Below, in pieces: positions 1 to 7,472 of a stretch of DNA of 48,602 bases. The notes under the pieces were generated by a model. It was not told the origin of the DNA and did no database searches. It worked only from the letters and a program-made list of their open reading frames with translations. Numbering within the stretch: position 1 is the first letter of the stretch; the number at the start of each line of letters is the position of its first letter. The stretch lies in NCBI GenBank assembly GCA_024275895.1, contig JAJRYE010000022.1, forward strand, positions 1 through 48,602. The letters run 5' to 3'. Origin of the DNA: Alphaproteobacteria bacterium. GTDB taxonomy: Bacteria; Pseudomonadota; Alphaproteobacteria; Rhizobiales; BM303. The position numbers and the translations under genes were made by a program.

Positions 1-1918
1 CGATACCGCGCCCGTTAAGCAGGGCCACCGCTTCGGCGGAACTCTCCCGCAAGGGATCAATCAGGCCGATCACGCCAAGGGGCCGGGCATTCGCGGCGAT
101 GCAAACCGCGGTTTCGCCTTTCGCCTCAAGCGCGCGGATTGGTTCTTCAAGTGCTGTTGTATCAATCCGGTTGGCGCGCAGGAAATCAAGATTTCCGATC
201 AACACTTCCCGCTCTCCGCTATGTCCCCTTATGCCCTCGCCCGGAACGGCGCTGACATCGCTGGCCGGTTGTAAATCGAGCCCCAATTCGCGCGCCCGCT
301 CCACCATGGCGGCGCCCAGCGGATGCTCGGAGGCTTTTTGAACCGAGGCCGCAAGGGCAAGAAGCGCATTTTCATCGCCATCCAGCGCCAGCACGCTTTC
401 GACATGCGGGGCGCCCATGGTGAGGGTGCCGGTCTTGTCGAACACCGCCGTATTGACCCGGTGTGCCCGCTCCAGCGCCTCGATATCGCGGATTAAAATG
501 CCCGATCTGGCGGCAGCCCCCGTGCCGGCGACAATTGCCGTCGGGGTGGCAAGACCGAGGGCGCAGGGGCAGGCGATCACCAGAACCGAAACCCCGGCGA
601 TGAGCGCATGTTCAAATCCTGCTCCGGCAAATATCCAGCCCGCAAAGGCGGCAAGGGCGATAACAATAACAATGGGGACGAAGACGCCTGCCACCTTGTC
701 CACCGCCCGCTGTACCGGGGCCTTGTGCAACTGGGCGTCCTCAACCAGTACGATCATGCGGCCAAGGAGGCTTTGCGCGCCGATTTTCGTGGCGCGGATA
801 TGCAGATGCCCCGTACCGTTGATCGCGCCGCCCGTGACCGGATCTCCGGGGGATCTGGCGACGGGAAGGCTCTCGCCCGTGATCAGGGATTCGTCGATTT
901 CCGATTTGCCTTGCAGGATTTCGCCATCAACCGGAATGCGTTCACCGGCGCGCACCAGAACAATATCGCCCTCTTTAACCGCTTCGATGGAGATCTCGAC
1001 ATCGCGCCCCTCGCGCATCACTCTTGCGGTTTCCGGCCGCAGGGCGGCAAGCTCGGCAATGGCCGAGCTGGCGCTGCGTTTGGCGCGGGTTTCAAGGATT
1101 TTACCCAGAAGAACCAGCGTGATAATCACCGCCGCGCCGCCAAAATAAAGCTCGCCCTCCGCCGCCGCGCCGCGCTGGATAAACAGGGCAAGAGAATAAA
1201 AGAACGCCGCGCTCGTGCCCAGCGCCACCAATACATCCATATTGGCCGACCCGGCGCGAACGGATTTCCATGCCCCCTTGTAAAACCGCCGGCCGATGGC
1301 AAATTGCACCGGTGCGGCAAGCACAAACTCCAGCCATGGTGGCAGATAAACATCCATCCCGGCAGCCTGGGCAATCATCTGCGCGACAAAGGGCACGGTG
1401 AGGGCGGTTGATAGCGCAAGCTCCATGAGATCGCGGCGGTTTTTTGCCTCCGATTGCGCCTTGCGCGCCTCGCGCGTGCCGGCATCGGTGAGAACCGGCG
1501 CGGCCTCGAACCCGGCGGCCTCCACTGCGGTAATAAGCTCTGCCAATGGCTCGGCCCTGGTCATCAAGTCGATCTCGGCGCGCTCGAGCGGCAGATTAAC
1601 CCGCGCATCGATCACACCGGGCACCGATAACAGGGTTTTTTCCACCGTCGCGGAACATGCCGCGCAGGTCATGCCGCCAATCTCCAGCGTTGAGGTCTGC
1701 ACAGGAACACCAAACCCGGCGGCCTCAACCGCCTTCTTTATGGCCTCCGGTGCGGTCTGTGAGGGATGATATGAAATCTCGGCCTGTTCAAGCGGCAGGT
1801 TAACCGCAGCCTCCTCAATGCCGGGCAGGGCGACAAGGGCCTTTTCCACCCCCGATGCGCAGGCGGCGCAGGTCATGCCTTCAACGGCGAGGCGGATATG
1901 TTCGTTTGCCGGGGTCAT
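1..1918 (-). CDS. copA: Copper-translocating P1B-type ATPase, C-terminal part beyond window
   Basis: Inner-membrane Cu(+) export ATPase; 639 codons are visible and the 3' end lies outside the window. Reading the minus strand from ATG at 1918 gives two N-terminal heavy-metal-associated domains, each with GMTCAAC (Cys17/Cys20 and Cys85/Cys88). Transmembrane segments follow, then the actuator TGES loop, the CPC metal-transport motif in VIACPCALGLATP (around residue 449) and the phosphorylation motif DKTGTLT (around residue 494). The ATP-binding hinge GDGxND would lie beyond position 1. Two HMA domains plus CPC is the CopA/CtpA pattern; silver could also be carried. The gene lies downstream of a small haem-c gene, but a hairpin and a MerR-like promoter candidate in the 135-base gap suggest its own copper-responsive transcription. 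The frame is open throughout. Confidence 0.95.
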   Translation of the reverse strand, partial: MTPANEHIRLAVEGMTCAACASGVEKALVALPGIEEAAVNLPLEQAEISYHPSQTAPEAIKKAVEAAGFGVPVQTSTLEIGGMTCAACSATVEKTLLSVPGVIDARVNLPLERAEIDLMTRAEPLAELITAVEAAGFEAAPVLTDAGTREARKAQSEAKNRRDLMELALSTALTVPFVAQMIAQAAGMDVYLPPWLEFVLAAPVQFAIGRRFYKGAWKSVRAGSANMDVLVALGTSAAFFYSLALFIQRGAAAEGELYFGGAAVIITLVLLGKILETRAKRSASSAIAELAALRPETARVMREGRDVEISIEAVKEGDIVLVRAGERIPVDGEILQGKSEIDESLITGESLPVARSPGDPVTGGAINGTGHLHIRATKIGAQSLLGRMIVLVEDAQLHKAPVQRAVDKVAGVFVPIVIVIALAAFAGWIFAGAGFEHALIAGVSVLVIACPCALGLATPTAIVAGTGAAARSGILIRDIEALERAHRVNTAVFDKTGTLTMGAPHVESVLALDGDENALLALAASVQKASEHPLGAAMVERARELGLDLQPASDVSAVPGEGIRGHSGEREVLIGNLDFLRANRIDTTALEEPIRALEAKGETAVCIAANARPLGVIGLIDPLRESSAEAVALLNGRGI

Positions 1919-1955
1919 TAATTTGTCTTTCGCTCAATATATTTTTGATCGTGAA

Positions 1956-1986
1956 TATATAAAGTTTCTTGTTACAGGAAGGTCAA
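1956..1986 (-). promoter_or_regulatory. Candidate MerR/CueR-type promoter of copA
   Basis: On the minus strand TTGACC (1986-1981) is followed, after 19 bases, by TATATA (1961-1956), 38 bases before the copA start. A 19-base spacer containing CTTCC and a partly matching right arm is the arrangement used by CueR-like activators of copper ATPase genes. The dyad is imperfect, and a 17-base reading (TTTATA as -10) is also possible, so this is an inference. No merR-family gene is in the window. Confidence 0.4.
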
Positions 1987-1994
1987 TAGGTCAA

Positions 1995-2027
1995 CCTGCT
2001 TTCAAACATCAAGCGCCTGAAAGCAGG
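1995..2027 (-). terminator. Hairpin between haem-c gene and copA
   Basis: CCTGCTTTCA (1995-2004) and TGAAAGCAGG (2018-2027) form a perfect 10-bp stem with a 13-base loop, 27 bases after the stop of the upstream minus-strand gene. There is no U-tract on the minus strand, so it may be a processing or mRNA-stability hairpin rather than an intrinsic terminator. Confidence 0.35.
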
Positions 2028-2053
2028 CTGATCGCCACAAACAAGGCCGCTCC

Positions 2054-2518
2054 TCAGCCGTCATTGCGTTTGAACTGATACATATCATGGCAGGCGGTGC
2101 ACGCCCCCAGTTGCTCGGATAAAAGGCCAATGATCCTGTTATTCCCGGCGCCGGATTTGGCGGCGTTTTCGATCTCGCTGAAAATAATATGCGAATCCCT
2201 GGCCAGAACCCGGAATTCCTTGGGAACTTTCGCCATCAATGTGGGCGGAAGGGCGCGCAGCATGACACTGCCGCTGGACCCGGCGGCCTCGGCGAGCGCC
2301 GCCATGTCTTTGGCTTCAAGCGCCATCAGGATGCCTTGCAGGGATTCCAGCATCAGGCGCATTTCCTTCAGCACAAATTTGCGCTCTGGCGCGCTCACCG
2401 AAAGCTCGATGCGGTCCATAGCCGTCATTTGCGGCCGGCTTTGAAAATAAACCACCCCGAAGGCGGCGGCGCTGAGGCCCCAGAGTCCAATGGCGATAAT
2501 AGCGAGTATGCGCGTCAT
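2054..2518 (-). CDS. Small membrane-anchored or exported cytochrome c-like protein
   Basis: A 154-residue protein with a hydrophobic N-terminal segment (about residues 4-26, signal peptide or anchor) and one haem-c attachment motif, CTACH, close to the C-terminus (about residues 140-144). One C-terminal CxxCH after a helical body resembles class II cytochromes (c'/c556 type), but I cannot assign a family firmly. The ATG at 2518 is chosen because AAGGA lies just upstream; a longer open frame to 2602 would overlap trkH and has no such site. It starts 10 bases after the trkH stop, so the two are probably cotranscribed. Electron partner unknown. Confidence 0.7.
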   Translation of the reverse strand: MTRILAIIAIGLWGLSAAAFGVVYFQSRPQMTAMDRIELSVSAPERKFVLKEMRLMLESLQGILMALEAKDMAALAEAAGSSGSVMLRALPPTLMAKVPKEFRVLARDSHIIFSEIENAAKSGAGNNRIIGLLSEQLGACTACHDMYQFKRNDG

Positions 2519-2528
2519 TTTATATCCT

Positions 2529-3995
2529 TCAGGAACGCCAGAAAGCCGGCAAGAACAAAACCAGCACCGTGAAGAGCTCAAGCCGGCCAAGCAGCATGCC
2601 AAAACTCAACAGCCATTTGGCGGTGTCCGGCAGGGCGGCATATGTCCCCGCCGGGCCGACAATCGGCCCCAGGCCGGGCCCCACATTGGCAATGGCGCTG
2701 GCGGCGGCGGAAAGCGAGGTGACATTGTCCAGACCAAGCAGGTTGAGCGCCAGCGCCAGCAGTAAAAAACACAAGAAAAACAGCATGATGAAGCTCATCA
2801 CCGACATGATCACATCTTCCTTGAGCGGCTTGGCGTTATAGCGCGGAATAAAGATGCCGCTGGGGTGGAGCTGCAATTTGATCTGGGTACGGATATGCTC
2901 CAGCATAACATGAAGGCGAAAGGTTTTCAGCCCGCAGGATGTGGATCCGGCGCAGCCGCCCATAAACATGATGGCGAAGAAGAACACCATGGCGAAAGGC
3001 CCCCACAGGCCATAATCGGTGGTGGCATAGCCGGTACCGGTGAGGATTGAAATCACATTGAAGGCGGCCCATTGCATGGCCTGATCCGGCGCGCTGACAT
3101 TTTGCGCCAGCTGGTATAGCCACATGATGAGCACAAAGGCGGCGACAAAGAACAAAAACAGCCGCACTTGCGAGTCGCGCCATAAAGGCCCGCTGCGCCC
3201 GGATATGGCCTGCAGGTAAAGGGCGAAGGGAAGGCTGGCGATAATCATGAAGGTGACTGCGATTGTATCGATCCACAAACTGTCGAAATAGCCGATCGAG
3301 GCGTCATGATTGGAAAACCCCCCGGTGGCGATTGTCGTCATGGCGTGAACAAGCGCGTCAAAAGGGCCCATTCCGGCGATATAGTAGAACAGGGCGCACA
3401 GCAGCGAGAGCGAGACATAGAGCCCGGTTATGGACCCGGCGATCTGGGTGGCGCGGGGCAGGATTTTTTCCGAGGTGTCGGAAGATTCCAGACGAAAAAG
3501 CTGCATGCCGCCGACCTGGAGCATCGGCAGGACCGTGATCGCCATGACAATAATGCCGATCCCGCCCAGCCATTGCAAAATCCCGCGCCACAAAAGCAGT
3601 CCCGGCGGCGCGTTGTCCAGCCCGGTAATCACCGTTGCGCCGGTTGTGGTCAGCCCCGACATGGACTCAAAAAAAGCATCCGTATAGCTCATATCAAGCT
3701 CGGAGAAGGCCATTGGCAGAGCAGCAAAGGCGACAAGCTCGATCCAGATCAGCGTGGTGAGGATAAAGGCCTGTTTGATGGAAAGATCTGATGTCCGGCC
3801 CCAATTGGCAAGGGTGAGGCTGACGCCGATGAACAAGGTGACCAGCGCCGAACCGGCAAAAGCGGTCCAGTCCGCGCTACCCATCGCCAGATCATAAAGC
3901 CCTGGAACAAGCATGGCGGTACCAAGGGTGGTGAGCAAAATGCCGCTCACCAGAAATATGGGACGCAGGTCAAACATAACCCGCAAATTACCCAT
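2529..3995 (-). CDS. trkH: Trk-type potassium uptake channel subunit TrkH
   Basis: Integral-membrane K(+) channel subunit (488 aa) with the four-fold membrane-pore-membrane repeat of TrkH/KtrB. The selectivity-filter segments are visible in order: TTTGAT, ATGGFS, LTGTGYATTD and ANVGPGLG. In this family each filter carries a glycine critical for K(+) selection. Long hydrophobic helices cover most of the protein. An alternative start at 3977 (MFDLRP) is possible; neither start has a strong ribosome-binding site. TrkH normally works with the cytoplasmic NAD-binding protein TrkA, which is not in this window. Upstream is a radical SAM gene in the same direction (50-base gap) and downstream a haem-c gene. 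Confidence 0.93.
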   Translation of the reverse strand: MGNLRVMFDLRPIFLVSGILLTTLGTAMLVPGLYDLAMGSADWTAFAGSALVTLFIGVSLTLANWGRTSDLSIKQAFILTTLIWIELVAFAALPMAFSELDMSYTDAFFESMSGLTTTGATVITGLDNAPPGLLLWRGILQWLGGIGIIVMAITVLPMLQVGGMQLFRLESSDTSEKILPRATQIAGSITGLYVSLSLLCALFYYIAGMGPFDALVHAMTTIATGGFSNHDASIGYFDSLWIDTIAVTFMIIASLPFALYLQAISGRSGPLWRDSQVRLFLFFVAAFVLIMWLYQLAQNVSAPDQAMQWAAFNVISILTGTGYATTDYGLWGPFAMVFFFAIMFMGGCAGSTSCGLKTFRLHVMLEHIRTQIKLQLHPSGIFIPRYNAKPLKEDVIMSVMSFIMLFFLCFLLLALALNLLGLDNVTSLSAAASAIANVGPGLGPIVGPAGTYAALPDTAKWLLSFGMLLGRLELFTVLVLFLPAFWRS

Positions 3996-4045
3996 TCATA
4001 CGCCGAACCGCCAGCACAGAGTTTGCATGTCCACGGACGACAGCG

Positions 4046-5062
4046 TCAAACCGAGCATGAGCCGCCGCCGAGCATGCAGAATTTGGCGCAGTGGCAGTGG
4101 TTGAGCAGGATATCGCCTTCATCGATCGCGCCGCGGGAGATCGAGAGGGATTCAGCCAGCGAGGCCCCCATCTCAAACTGCTCGTCATAGGGCAGTAATG
4201 TGCAGGCCTGCACCACCGGTCTTGCTGCGCCCCTGGGTTTGACGATCATGCGGCTGGAGGCGCACATGAGGTCCTCGGGTTTCTTACCCAGAAGGCTGAA
4301 ACAGGTGGTGGTGATTTCCGGAACATCGGCCATTTCATCCATTTCCGGAAACAAAACCAGCTCGCCCGGATTGTTGGCGTCAACAGGATAGCCCCTTGCG
4401 CTGAACAGCCGCCCATAGCCCTTGCGCGCCGCCTCAACAGTTTCATTCCAGCAGGTGCGCCCGGCAATATTGAGTTTGAACCCATGGCTGCTGAGCCAGT
4501 CCAGCCCGTCAATAACGCTGTTCCAGCTTCCCGTGCCGCGTTCCATTTCATGAAATTTCTTCTCATAATGGTCAAGCGAGACCCGCAAGGTCAGCCGCTC
4601 CCCATAGGCATCCTTGAGCTTCTCAAGCCCTGCGCGTATTTTTGGCCGCAGCATCGGTTTCATGGCGTTGGTGAGAATGAGAACCTCAAAGCCGCGCTCA
4701 AGCGCATCGGCCAGCATGGGCAGGATATCCGGGTTCATAAACGGCTCGCCGCCGGTAAAGCCGATCTCGCGCACTCTCAGATCAAGGCACCTGATTTCAT
4801 CAAGAAACGCCGCCGCCTCGGCGGCGTGGATATAGCTGAGCCGGTCGTTTTTCGGACTGGAGAAAATGTAGCAATTGGCACATTCGATATTGCACAAGGT
4901 GCCGGTATTGAACCACAAGGTGTCCAGATTATGCAACCCGACCCGCGCCCGCGGCTGCCCCTGCGCCGTTACGAAGGGATTAGAAAACTTGGGCAATGTC
5001 AGGGTCGAGGTTTCGGTGCCGGTTTGCAAGGCTGCACGATTGTTAAAAGAATCTTCGCTCAT
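4046..5062 (-). CDS. Radical SAM protein with Cys-rich C-terminus
   Basis: 338 aa. The CxxxCxxC motif that binds the SAM-cleaving 4Fe-4S cluster is at Cys57, Cys61 and Cys64 (CNIECANCY), followed by the GGEP SAM-binding motif (FTGGEPFMNP). The C-terminal end is Cys-rich (HCHCAKFCMLGGGSCSV), and two further Cys lie in the middle (TTCFSLL, LMCASS). The tail could hold an auxiliary Fe-S cluster, as in SPASM or Twitch proteins, or could be modified. Substrate unknown: no obvious precursor peptide or cofactor pathway gene is adjacent. It is first in a same-strand run with trkH. The start at 5062 gives the typical spacing before the Cys motif. Confidence 0.85.
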   Translation of the reverse strand: MSEDSFNNRAALQTGTETSTLTLPKFSNPFVTAQGQPRARVGLHNLDTLWFNTGTLCNIECANCYIFSSPKNDRLSYIHAAEAAAFLDEIRCLDLRVREIGFTGGEPFMNPDILPMLADALERGFEVLILTNAMKPMLRPKIRAGLEKLKDAYGERLTLRVSLDHYEKKFHEMERGTGSWNSVIDGLDWLSSHGFKLNIAGRTCWNETVEAARKGYGRLFSARGYPVDANNPGELVLFPEMDEMADVPEITTTCFSLLGKKPEDLMCASSRMIVKPRGAARPVVQACTLLPYDEQFEMGASLAESLSISRGAIDEGDILLNHCHCAKFCMLGGGSCSV

Positions 5063-5185
5063 TAAAGTCTCCGTAACTCATAATGTCGCGCAGTCTATCA
5101 ACTGATACCGGTAAAAACCATATATCATGTATAAAAATGATGTGATGAAATTTGAACGCAATCACGCATGGGCATAAAATAGCCC

Positions 5186-5215
5186 TTGTCATACCGCCCG
5201 CCGCAAGGGTAATTA
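5186..5215 (+). promoter_or_regulatory. Candidate promoter of tRNA-Gly
   Basis: TTGTCA (5186-5191) and TAATTA (5210-5215) with an 18-base spacer lie just before the tRNA at 5226. This is a reasonable sigma-70-like match, judged by eye only. Confidence 0.35.
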
Positions 5216-5225
5216 TATCCTCAAG

Positions 5226-5300
5226 GCGGGTGTAGTTCAGTGGTAGAACGTCAGCTTCCCAAGCTGAATGTCGTCGGTTCAATCCCGATCACCCGCTCCA
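5226..5300 (+). tRNA. tRNA-Gly (anticodon CCC), CCA encoded
   Basis: A complete cloverleaf. The acceptor stem is GCGGGTG/CACCCGC, the D arm contains GTTCAGTGGTAGAAC, the anticodon stem TCAGC/GCTGA encloses loop TTCCCAA (anticodon CCC), and the T arm is GTCGG-TTCAATC-CCGAT. The 3' CCA is encoded at 5298-5300. Total length is 75 bases. It reads the Gly codon GGG. The 3' two-thirds are also the antisense of the end of the kinase gene at 5251-6828. Confidence 0.97.
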
Positions 5301-6828
5301 GTATCCGCCTTGCGAGGGTTTCGCTTTTTTCGGCGGCATCGATTTTTTGCCAGTTCAGCTTTCCAATCTCGTATTCCAGTTGCCGGGCCAGCACTTTTGC
5401 ATCAGCGTCCGAGGCATCGCCGCGCCGGACCGCAATGCGGCTTTTCAGGGTTTCGGGCGCAGCTTCCAGCCACAGACCGTGAAAAACGGCTCCGGATTGC
5501 CGGGCGATATTTTCAATTTCGCCGCGCTCGGTTTCGTGCGCATAGACAGCATCGGCAATAACGCTGTGTCCGGCCTCAAGCGCCGCTTTTGCCCGCCTGT
5601 GAATTTCGCTGTAAACCTTCGCCGTAACTGCCTTTGTATAGGCGCTTTCAGGCAGGCGCACGGTTTCATCCACCCCCATCAGGCTCTTGCGGATGACATC
5701 GGAGCGCAAATGAACCGCGCCCGGAGCAGCGCCGATATAAGGCGCGATCCGGCGCGCCAGCGTTGTCTTGCCGCTGCCCGACAGGCCGGCCGTTACGATC
5801 AGAACCGGCTTTGACGGGCGGATGAGCGCCTCGGAGGCGCAAAAATAGGAAACCGCATCACGGATCACCGCCCGGGCCTTATCCCCCTCAAGTTGCCGCA
5901 TCAGGGCCAGCATGACCTTGGTGCGGATCCCGGCTCTTGAGGCAAGATAGAGCGGCAGCAGGCAAAGCGCCTCATATTGCGCTATCTCGTTCATTGCGTT
6001 CAGCCAGACATTCAGGACCTGATTGGCCAGCGGTGTAAAGCCGCGCTCAATAAGGTCCATAAGCAGGAATGCCAGATCATCGAGAATATCAATCGTGGCG
6101 ATATTCTCATCAAATTCGATCGCGTCGAACAGTACCGGCTTGCCTTTCAGCAACACGATATTGCGCAAATGCAAATCGCCGTGGCAGCGCCTCATATAGC
6201 CCCTTTCAAGCCGTCTCCGGATATGCCCCGATTCCGTGCCAAGAACATCATGCAGGCGTAAGAACAGCCGGGCCGTCCGCTCATCGTCAAACAGCTCTGG
6301 AAAAGCCCGGCAGGCCTTGGCATTTTGTTCCACCCGCTGCATCAGCGCGTCAAGCGGCGCGGCGTCAAAATGCACCCTTGCGCCCTGATGCGTCTTGGCG
6401 ACAAGCCTGGCAAGCGCCGCCATGATATCCGCGCTGAGCCTGCCGGCATCGGCCATTGCGCTCAGGAGTTGGTCCTGCCTGAAGCGGCGCATGACGAGCG
6501 CCCATTCAACGGGCGGGCCCGCGCCGTCAAAGGCCAGTTCGCCCGAAGGGTTGCGGGTGATAGGCACAACGCGCCGGTAAAGACCGGGCGCATGCGGCTG
6601 GTTGATTTCAAACTCGCGCAAAATAGCCTTGCGGCGTTTTTCAGGCGTTGAGAAATCCATATAGGAAAAAGCGACCGGTTTCTTGATCTTGATGGCCTGA
6701 TCGCCGGCCAGAAAGACCATTGCGCCGTGAGTGTCCATGCGCTCGACCGTGGCGGGGACAGGGCTGTAGCTGGCCGGATTGCTTAAAAAAGCAACAATTT
6801 CGCTCTGATCCGGGGCCGGGTGTTTCAT
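5251..6828 (-). CDS. Two-domain kinase: APH-like N-terminus plus P-loop AAA/zeta-like kinase
   Basis: 525 aa. The N-terminal half resembles aminoglycoside phosphotransferases/choline kinases, with HGDLHLRNI (216-224) and FDAIEFD (234-240) as catalytic-loop and metal-binding motifs. The C-terminal half is a P-loop NTPase with GLSGSGKTT (348-356). This fusion is widespread in proteobacteria as 'AAA family ATPase, bifunctional aminoglycoside phosphotransferase/ATP-binding protein'; the natural substrate is not established. The start at 6828 has a strong AGGAG site 6 bases away; a longer frame to 6867 would overlap the upstream regulator. It follows the response regulator by 14 bases, so the pair is probably an operon. 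The last 16 codons lie antisense inside the tRNA-Gly gene. Confidence 0.85.
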   Translation of the reverse strand: MKHPAPDQSEIVAFLSNPASYSPVPATVERMDTHGAMVFLAGDQAIKIKKPVAFSYMDFSTPEKRRKAILREFEINQPHAPGLYRRVVPITRNPSGELAFDGAGPPVEWALVMRRFRQDQLLSAMADAGRLSADIMAALARLVAKTHQGARVHFDAAPLDALMQRVEQNAKACRAFPELFDDERTARLFLRLHDVLGTESGHIRRRLERGYMRRCHGDLHLRNIVLLKGKPVLFDAIEFDENIATIDILDDLAFLLMDLIERGFTPLANQVLNVWLNAMNEIAQYEALCLLPLYLASRAGIRTKVMLALMRQLEGDKARAVIRDAVSYFCASEALIRPSKPVLIVTAGLSGSGKTTLARRIAPYIGAAPGAVHLRSDVIRKSLMGVDETVRLPESAYTKAVTAKVYSEIHRRAKAALEAGHSVIADAVYAHETERGEIENIARQSGAVFHGLWLEAAPETLKSRIAVRRGDASDADAKVLARQLEYEIGKLNWQKIDAAEKSETLARRILERVIGIEPTTFSLGS

Positions 6829-6842
6829 TTTGCTCCTGAAAT

Positions 6843-7382
6843 TCAGGCTGCGCCCGAGCGGCGCCATACACGCCGGGGCATGATTACCGTGCCTTCAATC
6901 CGCTTTCGCCGCTCAAGATTTGCCGGGAAATCGACTTTCTGGCGCCGCCGCCGGCAGGGGCCGACATAGGTTTTGGTAATCACAAACGGGCGCGGATATT
7001 CAAGCATGGTATTGATGCGAAGATAAAGATCGCGCGGTGCGACCGGCTTGGCGAGAATTTCATTGATGCCCGCATCGCGCGCCTTGGCGATACGGTAATG
7101 TTCCGGCAGTCCGGTGCACAGCAATATTGGCGTCATGCGGTTGATGCAGGCGGCATCCTGGCGCACCATGCGGGTAAAATCGCCACCGTCGAGTTTTCCA
7201 AGAAAAAAATCGAGAATAACAAGATCAACCTGCTGCGCCAGCATCAGGGTATAGGCCTCCATGGCGTCCGGTGACTGAAAAATCCTGCGCACGCCGAAAG
7301 CCCGCAGCATGTCGTGCATAATCCGTCTGACATGCTTGTTGTTCTCAACCATGAGAATGCTCAGTTCGGAAAAATCTATCAC
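6843..7382 (-). CDS. Single-domain (CheY-like) response regulator
   Basis: 179 aa with a receiver domain only: phosphoacceptor Asp58 in VDLVILDFF, the Thr/Ser switch region ILLCTG, and Lys112 in ILAKPV. The acidic pocket reads E-N-N rather than the usual D-D/E-D, which may alter Mg binding. A basic tail of about 45 residues (rich in Arg) follows in place of an output domain. The GTG at 7382 is preferred because CGAGGAA precedes it by about 7 bases; the upstream ATG at 7418 lacks a site. It is cotranscribed with the kinase downstream. No partner histidine kinase is adjacent. Confidence 0.85.
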   Translation of the reverse strand: MIDFSELSILMVENNKHVRRIMHDMLRAFGVRRIFQSPDAMEAYTLMLAQQVDLVILDFFLGKLDGGDFTRMVRQDAACINRMTPILLCTGLPEHYRIAKARDAGINEILAKPVAPRDLYLRINTMLEYPRPFVITKTYVGPCRRRRQKVDFPANLERRKRIEGTVIMPRRVWRRSGAA

Positions 7383-7472
7383 CGCTGCGTTCCTCGAAAC
7401 CAAACCTTGGAATACCATTTAAAAATGCCATGCAGATATTAAAGATTTGGTAAGAGCAAGGCCGGGCCGGAT

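Noticed and set aside
608-1411. 267-codon plus-strand ORF and a 243-codon neighbour at 417-1148
   Set aside because: Both run opposite to copA, whose motifs are unmistakable; they lack any family features and are shadows of a GC-rich gene.
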